9,892 nt of DNA, from NCBI GenBank assembly GCA_000715635.1, contig KL569123.1, positions 24,949 through 34,840 on the forward strand, given 5' to 3'. The stretch comes from Streptomyces violaceus. GTDB taxonomy: Bacteria; Actinomycetota; Actinomycetes; Streptomycetales; Streptomycetaceae. Of this stretch, positions 1 through 7,809 are shown one piece after another. Under the pieces are notes generated by a model, which was not told the DNA's origin, searched no databases, and saw nothing but the letters and a program-made list of their open reading frames with translations. Every line of letters begins with the position of its first letter. Position 1 is the stretch's first letter. The translations under genes and the position numbers were made by a program.

Positions 1-1033
1 CCCGCCGGTGTTCGGCGTCGGCGGACTCCCTCAGGTCCAGGGCGGGCGCGACCTTCTCGGCCTTGCGGGCCCGCTCCATGCGCGCCTGCGCCTCCCGGTA
101 CGCCTCGGCACCCTCCTCCAGGCGCGCCATCCGTTCCCGCGCCTCGGCGAACCGCCGCTGGAGCCGGGCGAGTTCGCGTACGTCGTCGAGCGCGCGGCCG
201 GCGCCGGCCTGCGCGGACTCGGCGGCGGTGAGCGTGCAGTCGGCGACGGTGAGCTGTTCCCTGGCGGTGCTGCGGGCGACGGCGGCGGCGCCCAGCACGG
301 CCTCGGCCAGCCCGGGTTCGCCAGGATCCAGGTCCGGCAGTTCCATGGCGTCGCCCGCGGCCTGCTGCATCCGGTGCGCGTCGGCCAGCAGCGCGGCGTC
401 CCCGTCGCGCACCTGGGCCTCGGTGGCACGGCGCCGCTCGGCGAGGCGCTTCTCGACGTCGGCGAAGCGGCGGGTGTCGAAGAGGCGGCCGAGCAGCTTG
501 CCCCGGGCCTCGGCGTCGGCGCGCAGGAACCGGGCGAAGTCTCCCTGCGGCAGGAGCACGACCTGGCAGAACTGCTCCCGGCTCATGCCGAGCAGCTGGG
601 TGACCTCCTCGCCGATCTCCTGGTGGGAGCGGCTGAGGTCCTTCCAGGCCGCGGCCGTCGCGTCGTACTCGCGGAGCCAGGTCTGGGCCTTGTCGAGTGT
701 CGTGCCGGTCCCGCGTTTCTTGGGGCGTTCCCAGGGCGGCTGGCGGGTGACCTCCAACCGGCGTCCGGCGACGGTGAGTTCGAGGGTGACCTCGGTGCGG
801 GTCGCGGGTGCGGCGTGGTCGCTGCGCAGGGTCGCGCCCTGTCCGCCGCCCTGCCGGGCGCCCGGCACCGAGCCGTACAGGGCGTAGCACACGGCGTCGA
901 GGACGGACGTCTTGCCCGCGCCGGTCGGTCCGTGCAGCAGGAACAGCCCGGCGGTCGACAACTCGTCGAAGTCGACGGTCTGGGTGCCTCCGAAGGGCCC
1001 GAAGGCGGTGACTGTCAGCCGGTGCAGCCTCAC
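1..1033 (-). CDS. sbcC: SbcC exonuclease subunit, N-terminal part (runs off left edge)
   Basis: This is the ATPase subunit of the SbcCD (Rad50/Mre11-type) nuclease, which in this family processes DNA hairpins and double-strand ends in the cytoplasm. About 344 codons are present, roughly a third of a normal SbcC of about 1000 residues; the rest lies left of the window. The N-terminus reads MRLHRLTVTAFGPFGG, the typical opening of SMC-like ATPases. It is followed by a Walker A motif GPTGAGKTS near residues 35-43 and a Q-loop segment FCQVVLLPQGDFARFL, a strong SbcC signature. Arg/Glu/Ala-rich sequence after that is the start of the coiled coil. The GTG start at 1033-1031 overlaps the sbcD stop in a GTGA junction, so the two genes are translationally coupled. 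No Walker B or zinc hook is visible because of the truncation. Confidence 0.93.
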   Translation of the reverse strand, partial: MRLHRLTVTAFGPFGGTQTVDFDELSTAGLFLLHGPTGAGKTSVLDAVCYALYGSVPGARQGGGQGATLRSDHAAPATRTEVTLELTVAGRRLEVTRQPPWERPKKRGTGTTLDKAQTWLREYDATAAAWKDLSRSHQEIGEEVTQLLGMSREQFCQVVLLPQGDFARFLRADAEARGKLLGRLFDTRRFADVEKRLAERRRATEAQVRDGDAALLADAHRMQQAAGDAMELPDLDPGEPGLAEAVLGAAAVARSTAREQLTVADCTLTAAESAQAGAGRALDDVRELARLQRRFAEARERMARLEEGAEAYREAQARMERARKAEKVAPALDLRESADAEHRR

Positions 1034-2193
1034 CGGGCCACCTCCCGTACGGTCTCGTCGGCCCGGACCGCGTCGAACGCGTCCCGCAGCACGCCCTGTT
1101 CGTGGTCGTCGGGTCCGGCGCCGCGCACGTGGGCGACGAAGTCCTCGGCGATCTGCTGGTCGCTGCGGCCGGCGAGGCGCCGGGCGTACGACACGTCGGG
1201 GTCGTCCTCGGTGCGGTCGGGATCGAAGACGAGACTGAGCGTGTGCGGGAAGCGCTCGGTGAGCCGGGCCATCGGGTCGGCCGGGCGGACCGGATCGGTG
1301 AGTGTCGCCTCGACCCACGACTCCTCGTGCCGCGCGTGCTCCGGGTCGGCGAGCAGGTCCTCCAGCGTGCCCCGGATCCGGGCGAGGGGGCGCGGCACGG
1401 GGCAGTCGACGCGCTCGGCGCCGACCGAGCCGTCGGCGTCCAGGTCGACGAGCCACATGCTCTTGCGGTGCCCGGCCTCGGAGAAGGAGTAGGGCAGCGG
1501 GGAACCGGAATAGCGGACGCGGTCGGTGAGGGTCTGGCAGCCGTGGAGATGCCCGAGCGCCACGTAGTCGACGCCGTCGAACACGCCGGCGGGCACCGCG
1601 GCCACGCCGCCGACGGTGATGTCCCGTTCGCTGTCGCTGGGCTCTCCTCCGGTGACGAAGGCGTGCGCGAGGACGACGGAGCGGGTGCCGGTCGCACGGG
1701 TGGCGAGGTCGGCGCGGACCCGGTCCATGGCGGCGGCGAGCACGGCCTCGTGCCCGGCCTTCTCCACGCCGAACTCGTCCTTCACCAGGGCCGGTTCGAG
1801 ATACGGCAGCCCGTAGAAGGCGACCTCCCCGTGGGCGTCGGCCAGCACCACCGGGGTACCGGCCGCCGACGGCTCGGTCCGCAGATGGATGCCGGCCCGC
1901 CCGATCAGGCCCGCGCCGACCCCCAGACGGCGGGCCGAGTCGTGGTTCCCGGAGATCATCACGGTCGGCACGCCGAGGTCGGCGAGACGGTGCAGGGCGT
2001 CGTCGAACAGCTCGACCGCGGCGAGCGGCGGCACGGCCCGGTCGTAGACGTCCCCCGACACCACCACCGCGTCCACGGCTCGCTCCCGCACGGTCGCGAC
2101 GAGCCGGCCGATGAACTCGGCCTGGGCGGCGAGCATGTTCACCCGGTGCAACGACCGGCCGAGGTGCCAGTCGGATGTGTGCAGCAGTCTCAC
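1030..2193 (-). CDS. sbcD: SbcD exonuclease subunit (Mre11-type phosphoesterase)
   Basis: This is the nuclease subunit of SbcCD, a Mn-dependent calcineurin-like phosphoesterase of 387 aa, about the normal family length. The motifs are all present: DWH at residues 8-10, GDVYD at 47-51, GNHD at 82-85, LAH ending at His177, and GHLH at 214-217. Together these supply the metal-binding residues of the Mre11 family. I chose the GTG start at 2193 because the protein then opens with the conserved RLLHTSDWHLGR, and a GGAG lies about 7 nt upstream. An upstream ATG at 2307 would add 38 residues of Arg/Ser-rich sequence with no family resemblance. The stop overlaps the sbcC GTG start. This is conserved housekeeping repair DNA, apparently unrelated in function to the genes on the right. 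Confidence 0.95.
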   Translation of the reverse strand: MRLLHTSDWHLGRSLHRVNMLAAQAEFIGRLVATVRERAVDAVVVSGDVYDRAVPPLAAVELFDDALHRLADLGVPTVMISGNHDSARRLGVGAGLIGRAGIHLRTEPSAAGTPVVLADAHGEVAFYGLPYLEPALVKDEFGVEKAGHEAVLAAAMDRVRADLATRATGTRSVVLAHAFVTGGEPSDSERDITVGGVAAVPAGVFDGVDYVALGHLHGCQTLTDRVRYSGSPLPYSFSEAGHRKSMWLVDLDADGSVGAERVDCPVPRPLARIRGTLEDLLADPEHARHEESWVEATLTDPVRPADPMARLTERFPHTLSLVFDPDRTEDDPDVSYARRLAGRSDQQIAEDFVAHVRGAGPDDHEQGVLRDAFDAVRADETVREVAR

Positions 2194-2269
2194 GACACCG
2201 CTCCGACCCGCATGCCTCTCCCCGCTACCGCTCCACGACCAGCGCGAGCCACGACGGCTCACTGTCAGA

Positions 2270-2292
2270 CCCACCACGCTAACGCGTGTGGG
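2270..2292 (-). terminator. Candidate terminator hairpin after the asnB-like gene
   Basis: The left arm CCCACCACGC (2270-2279) and right arm GCGTGTGGG (2284-2292) pair as nine base pairs with one bulged C, around a TAAC loop. The hairpin lies about 85 nt past the asnB-like stop and 77 nt before the sbcD start, in the only gap between these two minus-strand genes. No clear U-run follows, which is common for streptomycete terminators but weakens the call. The rest of the 183 bp gap (2194-2376) shows nothing else I can support beyond the sbcD ribosome binding site. Confidence 0.4.
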
Positions 2293-2376
2293 CACCTGGT
2301 CCACCACGAACCTCGGTCCGCCACGTACCTCCGCCGTCGATTCAGCGGAAATGTGCGCTCCTGTGCCGGGATGCGG

Positions 2377-4230
2377 TCATTCTGGCGCGATGTCGTACTC
2401 GCGCATCCACCGGTCGAGGTACAGGGCGGTCTCCAGCCCGTTGCGGCGCAGCTGCGTGTCGAAGTGCCCCTGGGGGAGGTCGAGCATGCGGCCGAGCCCG
2501 GCGGCGTCGACGATGTCGAAGGCGGGAGAGGAGCGGTCGGCGAGCAGCGCCTGGGTCCGGGCCCGCAGGTCCTTCTCGTAGAGCCGGTCGGCGGTGGTCG
2601 GGTAGGGGCTCTTGCGCCGCTCCAGCACGGACCTGGGCACGATGTCGCGGGTGGCCCGCTTGAGGAGGCCCTTGGGGTCACCGTCGGGTGTCTTGAGGTC
2701 CCAGGGCGTGTTGTGCACGTACTCGACGAGCCGGTGGTCGCAGAAGGGCACGCGGACCTCCAGACCGGCGCCCATGCTGAGCCGGTCCTTGCGGTCGAGC
2801 AGGGCGGGCAGCCAGCGGGTGAGGTGCAGGTGGCTGATCTCACGCATGCGGCGTTCCGACGCGGAGTCGCCGGGCAGGTGCTCCACCTCCCCGAGGGCCT
2901 CCTGGTAGCGGTCCGCGCGGTACTGCTCGAAGCGGGTGGCCGTCCGGAAGGCCGGGGAGAGCAGTTCGGGTGTGATCAGCTGCATACGGCTGAGCCAGGG
3001 GAACGCCGCCGCCTCGATGACGGCCGGGTCGTGGAACCACGCGTAGCCGCCGAAGACCTCGTCGGCCGACTCGCCGGACAGGGCGACGGTGGAGTGCTCG
3101 CGTATCCCCCGGAACAGCAGGTGCAGCGAGGTGTCCACATCGCCGAAGGTGTACGGCAGGTCATGGGCGCGCAGCACGGCGTCGCGGTTGGCGTCCCGGG
3201 TGAGCTCGTCGGCGGAGAGTTCGATGAGCCGGTGGTCGGTGCCGATGTGCCGGGCGGCTTCGAGGGCGTAGGGGGAATCACGCTCCGGCCGGAACTCGCT
3301 GGCCCTGAAGTCGGCTTCGCTGCCGGTGAAGTCCACCGCGAAGGAACGCACGGGCGGTTCGCCGGCGCGGGCCTGTACGCGGGCGGCCAGCGCGGTGAGC
3401 ACCGTGGAGTCCAGTCCGCCGGAGAGCAGGGTGCACAGCGGTACGTCGGTGACCATCTGGCGGGACACGGTGTCCTCCAGCAGGGCCCGCACGGTGTCCG
3501 CCGCGGTGCCGAAGTCGTCCTCGTGCGGCTGCCGCCCCAGACTCCAGTACCTCTCGGTCCGCAGCCCCTCGTGGTCGTAGACGGCGACGCAGCCCGGCGG
3601 CACTTCCTCGATGTCGCGGTAAGGGGTGACGCCCGGCGACTTCATCAGGCCGAGGAGGTCGGCGAGGCCCTGGCTGTCGAGCCGGGCGCGGAAGCGCGGG
3701 TGGGCGAGGATCGCCTTCGGCTCGGAGCCGAACAGCACACCGCCCCCGAGCCGTGCGACGTACAGGGGCTTGATGCCGAGACGGTCACGCACCAGGAGGA
3801 GTCGCCGGTCGCGCTCGTCCCACAACGCGAAGGCGAACATGCCGTTGAGGCGGCTGACGAAGTCCTCGCCCCACTGGAGGTAGGCGTGCAGGACGACTTC
3901 GGTGTCCGAGCGGGTGCGGAAGGTGTGACCGAACCCACGGAGTTCCTCCCGGAGTTCGCGGAAGTTGTACACCTCGCCGCTGTAACTGAGCACGACGGCC
4001 GGACTCTCCCCGGCGGGCCGGACCGGCTCGGCGGGCGCCGCCATGGGCTGCCTGCCGCCTTCCAGATCGATGATCGCCAGCCGGCGATGTCCGAGGACCG
4101 CGTGCGTGCCGACGTGGATTCCGGCGGCGTCCGGCCCTCGGCAGGCCATGGTCCGCACCATCCGCTCGACGCCGTCCACCTCCCGCGTGAGGTCGGGTCC
4201 TACGTCGGCCCAGCCTGCGATTCCGCACAT
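2377..4230 (-). CDS. asnB: Glutamine-dependent asparagine synthetase-type amidotransferase
   Basis: This is a class II glutamine amidotransferase fused to an ATP-dependent synthetase domain. AsnB enzymes hydrolyse glutamine and pass ammonia to an AMP-activated carboxylate, normally aspartate. The protein has 617 aa, matching the actinobacterial AsnB group of about 610-620 aa. The glutaminase domain opens with MCGIAGW (catalytic Cys2), then RGPD at 31-34, HRRL at 48-51, SGEVYN at 84-89 and SDTEV at 108-112. The synthetase domain has the PP-loop SGGLDST at 270-276, SGESADEVFGGY at 385-396 and RKDRLSMGAGLEVRVPF at 480-496. The ATG at 4230 is set by the essential Cys2 and by GGAG 7 nt upstream. 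It is divergent from the ligase operon, with a shared control region, so it may supply either general asparagine or a pathway-specific amide. The intact Cys2 argues against a beta-lactam synthetase. Confidence 0.92.
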   Translation of the reverse strand: MCGIAGWADVGPDLTREVDGVERMVRTMACRGPDAAGIHVGTHAVLGHRRLAIIDLEGGRQPMAAPAEPVRPAGESPAVVLSYSGEVYNFRELREELRGFGHTFRTRSDTEVVLHAYLQWGEDFVSRLNGMFAFALWDERDRRLLLVRDRLGIKPLYVARLGGGVLFGSEPKAILAHPRFRARLDSQGLADLLGLMKSPGVTPYRDIEEVPPGCVAVYDHEGLRTERYWSLGRQPHEDDFGTAADTVRALLEDTVSRQMVTDVPLCTLLSGGLDSTVLTALAARVQARAGEPPVRSFAVDFTGSEADFRASEFRPERDSPYALEAARHIGTDHRLIELSADELTRDANRDAVLRAHDLPYTFGDVDTSLHLLFRGIREHSTVALSGESADEVFGGYAWFHDPAVIEAAAFPWLSRMQLITPELLSPAFRTATRFEQYRADRYQEALGEVEHLPGDSASERRMREISHLHLTRWLPALLDRKDRLSMGAGLEVRVPFCDHRLVEYVHNTPWDLKTPDGDPKGLLKRATRDIVPRSVLERRKSPYPTTADRLYEKDLRARTQALLADRSSPAFDIVDAAGLGRMLDLPQGHFDTQLRRNGLETALYLDRWMREYDIAPE

Positions 4231-4365
4231 GAGAAAGCTCCAACCGGATTCGGATGAGGGTTGCGGACTGCCGGGTAAAACGGCGTGCGGTATGCGCTCC
4301 AACAGGGCACGAAACCCGCTGTTCGGGCTCGATTAACCGCAGCTTCAAAATGACGCCGGTTTCCC

Positions 4366-4381
4366 CTCGACGCTCGTCGAG
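4366..4381. promoter_or_regulatory. Operator-like interrupted palindrome
   Basis: CTCGACG (4366-4372) and CGTCGAG (4375-4381) are perfect inverted repeats separated by CT. The 16 bp palindrome covers the expected transcription start and touches the -10 of the candidate asnB promoter, the usual place for a repressor operator. No regulator gene is in the window, so the binding protein is unknown. Confidence 0.45.
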
Positions 4382-4408
4382 ACTAGGCCCGAAAACCAAC
4401 TCGGGCAA
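4380..4408 (-). promoter_or_regulatory. Candidate promoter for the asnB-like gene
   Basis: On the minus strand, TTGCCC (4408-4403) is followed after a 17 bp spacer by TAGTCT (4385-4380). This fits the loose streptomycete vegetative pattern TTGnnn-N17-TAnnnT. Transcription would begin near 4373, giving a leader of roughly 140 nt before the ATG at 4230. The call is by eye only. Confidence 0.4.
4387..4406. repeat. Inverted repeat in promoter spacer
   Basis: GCCCGA (4387-4392) and TCGGGC (4401-4406) form a 6 bp inverted repeat with an 8 bp AT-richer spacer, lying almost entirely between the -10 and -35 of the candidate asnB promoter. It could be a second operator half-site pair or chance in GC-rich DNA. 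Confidence 0.3.
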
Positions 4409-4492
4409 CGTACTGAGTAGTAGGCGCTTTACGGCGTGACCGAGGCCGTCGATTTTCAGTCGCATATGGCGAGTTGAGCCCCCCGGAGGCGC

Positions 4493-4522
4493 TTGCACGG
4501 CTCACCTTTAGTGCTATACGTT
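4493..4522 (+). promoter_or_regulatory. Candidate promoter for the rightward operon
   Basis: TTGCAC (4493-4498) is followed after 18 bp by TACGTT (4517-4522), with an alternative -10 TATACG (4515-4520) at 16 bp. Either fits a sigma-70-like streptomycete promoter weakly. The leader to the GTG at 4680 would be about 150 nt. No other upstream site looked better, but this is a visual match only. Confidence 0.3.
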
Positions 4523-4679
4523 CGCTGTGGGTCGGGCTCCTGGCCCCTGCGCCACGCCCTGAGCTGTGGCTTCCCGACCTTCGCAGGGCGGCCCGTCGAG
4601 ACCGACGTCACGGGCGCGTACAGCCCTTCCTTCTTCCTGGCTGTGCGCAAGCGACAAGCGATAATTGAGCGAGGTTCGT

Positions 4680-6020
4680 GTGATCCTGCACACCGACAAA
4701 CGCCAGACAATACTTCGTGAGGCACAGGCCGAGATAAGGGAGAATCAAGGCCGCATACCGGCCGAGTACTTCTACTCAGGAAAGCTCTCCGCAGCTTGGG
4801 AACGCGCGCGCGGAACAAGGGCTTACGGCGCAGGTGAGGGCCGCGACGATATCGGGGAGTTCTCCCTCGACCGTTTCCGGGACCTGCCCGTGACACCGCG
4901 TGAGTCACTCAAGGCGCGGCCCCTGGACTTCGCGGCCGTATCGCCGACCGAGGCCTCGAAGTACTACGAGACCACGGGCACCACGGGGCAGCCCACGCCC
5001 ACCCCGCGCCGGGCCGAGGACACCATCTGGAACACCGTCTCGGTGGCCGAGGCGTGGCGCCCGCTGCTCGGCTCCGACGAGCGCGCGGTGATCCTGCTGC
5101 CGTCCGACATCGTGCCGGTGGCGGATCTGGTCGCCGGCGTCTGCGAGTACCTCGACCACGCGCACATCCGGGCCTATCCGTTCGCCACGGGCATCTCCGA
5201 CTGGGACCGGCTGGAGTCGATGTGGCGGACCTACCGCCCCACCACGGTGTTCGTCGCCCCGGGCGTGGCCCTCCAGTTCACCCGGCTGCTGGCGCAGCGC
5301 GGGCAGCTGGACGAGCTCAACTCCTCGGTCGAGCGGCTGATGCTGCTCGGCGAGGTCAACACCGCCCCCTTCCGCACCCGGCTGGGCCGGTGGTGGAACG
5401 CCGATGTCTACGACGCCAGTTACGGCAGCACGGAGACCGGCACGCTGGCCGCCGCCTGCGCGCACGGCCGCCAGCACCTGCTGCCGGCCGCCACCTACTT
5501 CGAGCTCGCCACGCCCGAGGGCGTCGTCCCGCTGCACGACCGGGGCGGGCACGAGCGGGGACGGCTCGTCGTCACCCCGCTCAACGCGCACGCCAGGCCG
5601 CTGCTGCGGCTCGACACCGGCGACGAGGTGTCCGTCGAGGCGGACTGCCCGTGCGGCAGCGCGGCGCCCGGGATCACCGTCCACGGGCGCTCGAGCGACG
5701 GCCTGCGCGTGCGCGGCACGCCGCTGTCGGTCCGTGCGGTGGAGGAGGTCGTCTACGGCGTCACCGACGCCACCGGCTACCTGCTGGAGGTGGACAGCGA
5801 GGGCAGCTACGCCCGGCTGCTCCTGGAGCGCGGCATCGGCGCCGGGCGGGACGCCGAGCCCGAGGAGTGCCGGCGCGTCCAGGCCAGGTCAGAGGAGCTG
5901 CTGGGGCTGCGCTGGGACGGGGTGGTGTTCGTCAACTCCCTGCCCGCCAACACCAAGAGCGGCGCCTCGCAGAAGAGCTGGAAGCGGTCCAACATCCGGG
6001 AAGTGGAGGTCGCGCGATGA
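4680..6020 (+). CDS. PaaK-like adenylate-forming acid ligase (phenylacetate-CoA ligase family)
   Basis: This is an ANL-superfamily enzyme of the PaaK branch, expected to adenylate a carboxylic acid and pass it to CoA or a carrier thiol. It has 446 aa, a normal length for the family. Counting from the GTG, the P-loop is TTGTTGQP at 98-105, the adenine motif YGSTETG at 248-254, the ribose-binding DTGD at 312-315, and CPCG then GRSSD at 323-340, the Cys-containing segment typical of PaaK proteins. The C-terminal Lys candidates lie in NTKSGASQKSWK (425-436). The GTG at 4680 has GAGG five bases upstream. An in-frame TTG at 4665 has no ribosome binding site but would add only five residues. The first 60 or so codons are less GC-rich and use rare codons such as ATA. 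The gene opens the operon and overlaps the next one by ATGA. The substrate is not predictable; an aryl acid is the family default. Confidence 0.85.
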   Translation: MILHTDKRQTILREAQAEIRENQGRIPAEYFYSGKLSAAWERARGTRAYGAGEGRDDIGEFSLDRFRDLPVTPRESLKARPLDFAAVSPTEASKYYETTGTTGQPTPTPRRAEDTIWNTVSVAEAWRPLLGSDERAVILLPSDIVPVADLVAGVCEYLDHAHIRAYPFATGISDWDRLESMWRTYRPTTVFVAPGVALQFTRLLAQRGQLDELNSSVERLMLLGEVNTAPFRTRLGRWWNADVYDASYGSTETGTLAAACAHGRQHLLPAATYFELATPEGVVPLHDRGGHERGRLVVTPLNAHARPLLRLDTGDEVSVEADCPCGSAAPGITVHGRSSDGLRVRGTPLSVRAVEEVVYGVTDATGYLLEVDSEGSYARLLLERGIGAGRDAEPEECRRVQARSEELLGLRWDGVVFVNSLPANTKSGASQKSWKRSNIREVEVAR

Positions 6021-7789
6021 CCGCCACCGTGACGACGACCGCCCCCCGCGCGCCGCAGGGCCGGGGTGTGTCCGGCGGTGAACCCGACCTGTGGTGCACC
6101 TACGCCGCCGTACGGACACTGGGCTGGCTGGACCGCGCGGACACGATCACCGACCCGGACGGCACGGCCGCCTACCTGAGCGGCCGGCGCAACGCCGACG
6201 GCGGTTACGCCTGGAGCCGGGGCATGCTCTCCGACGCCTGGGCCACCTTCTACTGCACCCAGGCGCTGCGCGACATGGGCCGCCCGGTGCCCGGCACCGA
6301 GGCCACCGCCGGCTGGCTGGAGCGCACCTGGTCCGGCGACGCCTACGCGATGCTCCCGGGGCAGGCCCCGGACGTGTGGGCCACCCACTTCTCCGCCCGC
6401 ACGGCCGTCGAGCTGTGCGGCGGCCCGGTGCCCGACCGCGCCCGGCTGCTGGACTGGCTGAGCCGGCTCCAGTGCGCCGAGGGCGGACTGAGCTGGTCCC
6501 CCGAGGACGCCCGGCGCGGCAAGGCCGACGTACGGGCCTGCTACTACGGGGTGATGGCCTGGCGGGCCGCCACGGACAACGGCGCCTCGGGAGCACCGCC
6601 GTGGGATGTGGAGGCACTCGCCGACTGGCTGCGCGACCGTCAGGGCGAGGAGGGCGGCTTCCGGTTCGCGCCCGCCGCCGAGGTGCCCTGCCTGTGGGCC
6701 ACGTACCGGGCCGTGGGCGCGCTCGCGGCGCTCGGCCGGGCTCCGCGTGATCCCGGCGGCTGCCAGGAGTGGGTCATGCGCCGGCGCGGTCCCTCCGGCG
6801 CCTTCGTTCGCTGGGCCGGGTACGACGTCGAGGACGTGTGGGCCTCCTTCTGTGCCGTGGGCACGCTCAAGGCGCTCGGCGCGCCCCTCGCCCCCGTCGC
6901 CGACGCCGTCACCTCCCGTATCGCCGAACTGGGCTGCCCCGGGGGCGGCTACACCTACCGGGAACCCCGGGTCGCGGCGGACGCCCTGTCCACGGCCGCC
7001 GCCGTGCTCGCGGCCGGCCCCGCGGCCCCGCGCCCGGACGAGGTGCGCTGGCTGGAGGGCTGCCAGCTGCCCAACGAGGGCGGCGTGATGTACATGCCGG
7101 GCCGGGGCAGTGAGGTGCGCTGCACCCTGTGGGCCCTCGCGGCCGGAGCGTTCGCCGAGGACCGGGCGGCCCGGCACCGGATCGCCGACTGGCTGGCCGG
7201 ACTCCAGAACGCCGACGGCGGGTTCGGCTACTGGGAAGGGCGCGGTTCCGACCTGGTGTCCACGGCCGCCGCGGTGGAGACGGCGGCCCTGCTCGGCGGA
7301 CCGGACGGGCTCGGCCTCGACCTCGCCGGCGTCCTCGCCTTCGTGGACTCCTGCCGCACCGCCGAGGGTGAGCCCTTCGCGCACGGCAACGTGCCGGGCG
7401 CCGAGCCGGGCCTGCGCCCGGCCCTTCAGGCCCAGCGCGTCCGGCTGCTCCTCGGCCCCGGCCTCGCCCCGTCCGACGAGGCCCGCGAGGCCGTCGGCGT
7501 CCTGCTCGCCCGCCATCGCGTACGCGGCGGCGGCTACGCGGGCGAGGGCAACCGGGTCCCCGACCTGCTGTCCACCTACGAGGCGGTGCTCGCGGCCGAC
7601 CGGGCCGGACTAGCCCTCGACACCGCGCACGTCTTGGCGTTCACCGACCGGGTGCGCGGCGCCGACGGTACCGCCTGGAGCCCGCTGGCCCCCGGCGGCG
7701 GAGGGCCGCTCGCCGACTGTCTCGGCACCCTGCTGGCCCGGCGCCTGGCCGCGGACCCGGGCGCGCTGCCGGCCCTCGCTCTGTCCTGA
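6017..7789 (+). CDS. Prenyltransferase/squalene-cyclase repeat protein (alpha/alpha toroid)
   Basis: This 590 aa protein is built almost wholly from about eleven repeats of 40-50 residues, each with a W-L-x-x-x-Q / x-G-G-x-x-W turn followed by an acidic-W-A-T-x-x-A-L-x-x-L-G helix pair. Clear units lie near 54-89, 147-184, 204-240, 252-288, 345-379, 392-427 and 496-531. Eleven or twelve such units would form two alpha/alpha barrels, as in class II terpene cyclases; a single-barrel prenyltransferase beta subunit has about six. The cyclase DxDD acid motif is not present exactly. The nearest match is DVED at 270-273, in DVEDVWASFCAVGTLKALG. I find no convincing Asp/Cys/His zinc triad of protein prenyltransferases. 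The ATG at 6017 overlaps the ligase stop, with GGAGG 7 nt upstream. It could be a cyclase or a non-catalytic binding scaffold. The fold is fairly sure; the activity is not. Confidence 0.78.
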   Translation: MTATVTTTAPRAPQGRGVSGGEPDLWCTYAAVRTLGWLDRADTITDPDGTAAYLSGRRNADGGYAWSRGMLSDAWATFYCTQALRDMGRPVPGTEATAGWLERTWSGDAYAMLPGQAPDVWATHFSARTAVELCGGPVPDRARLLDWLSRLQCAEGGLSWSPEDARRGKADVRACYYGVMAWRAATDNGASGAPPWDVEALADWLRDRQGEEGGFRFAPAAEVPCLWATYRAVGALAALGRAPRDPGGCQEWVMRRRGPSGAFVRWAGYDVEDVWASFCAVGTLKALGAPLAPVADAVTSRIAELGCPGGGYTYREPRVAADALSTAAAVLAAGPAAPRPDEVRWLEGCQLPNEGGVMYMPGRGSEVRCTLWALAAGAFAEDRAARHRIADWLAGLQNADGGFGYWEGRGSDLVSTAAAVETAALLGGPDGLGLDLAGVLAFVDSCRTAEGEPFAHGNVPGAEPGLRPALQAQRVRLLLGPGLAPSDEAREAVGVLLARHRVRGGGYAGEGNRVPDLLSTYEAVLAADRAGLALDTAHVLAFTDRVRGADGTAWSPLAPGGGGPLADCLGTLLARRLAADPGALPALALS

Positions 7790-7809
7790 ACCGCCGAACG
7801 GGAGACCTC

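Larger units (their letters stand above)
4231..4679. other. Divergent intergenic control region
   Basis: About 450 bp without a supported gene separates the divergent asnB-like and ligase genes. Its base composition is visibly less GC-rich than the surrounding coding DNA. It holds the asnB ribosome binding site and leader, a perfect interrupted palindrome, a nearby inverted repeat, and candidate promoters in both directions (listed separately). Short reading frames here are Arg/Pro-rich shadows without a good ribosome binding site. I see no tRNA, CRISPR repeat or recognisable riboswitch. Confidence 0.7.

Noticed and set aside
2377..4230. Beta-lactam synthetase or lasso-peptide cyclase as identity of the AsnB homologue
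   Set aside because: Those relatives typically lose the glutaminase Cys or its domain features. Here MCGIAGW and the whole glutaminase domain are intact, and no precursor peptide or protease gene is nearby.
1102..4257. Very long open frame on the plus strand across sbcD and asnB
   Set aside because: It is antisense to two genes with complete catalytic motifs. Its translation is rich in Gly, Val, Glu and Ala with no domain pattern, as expected of a GC-rich shadow frame.
4456..4908. Minus-strand 150-codon frame in the divergent region
   Set aside because: It overlaps the start of the ligase gene in antisense, is Arg/Pro-rich without domain resemblance, and would occupy the probable promoter region.
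5807..7516. 569-codon open frame on the minus strand across the toroid gene
   Set aside because: It spans the end of the ligase gene and most of the toroid gene in antisense, and has no recognisable motif or ribosome binding site. High GC third positions explain it.
6017..7789. Protein prenyltransferase beta subunit (farnesyl/geranylgeranyl type)
   Set aside because: The repeats fit, but there are too many for one barrel and I cannot place the Asp-x-Cys and His zinc ligands. No alpha subunit is encoded nearby.
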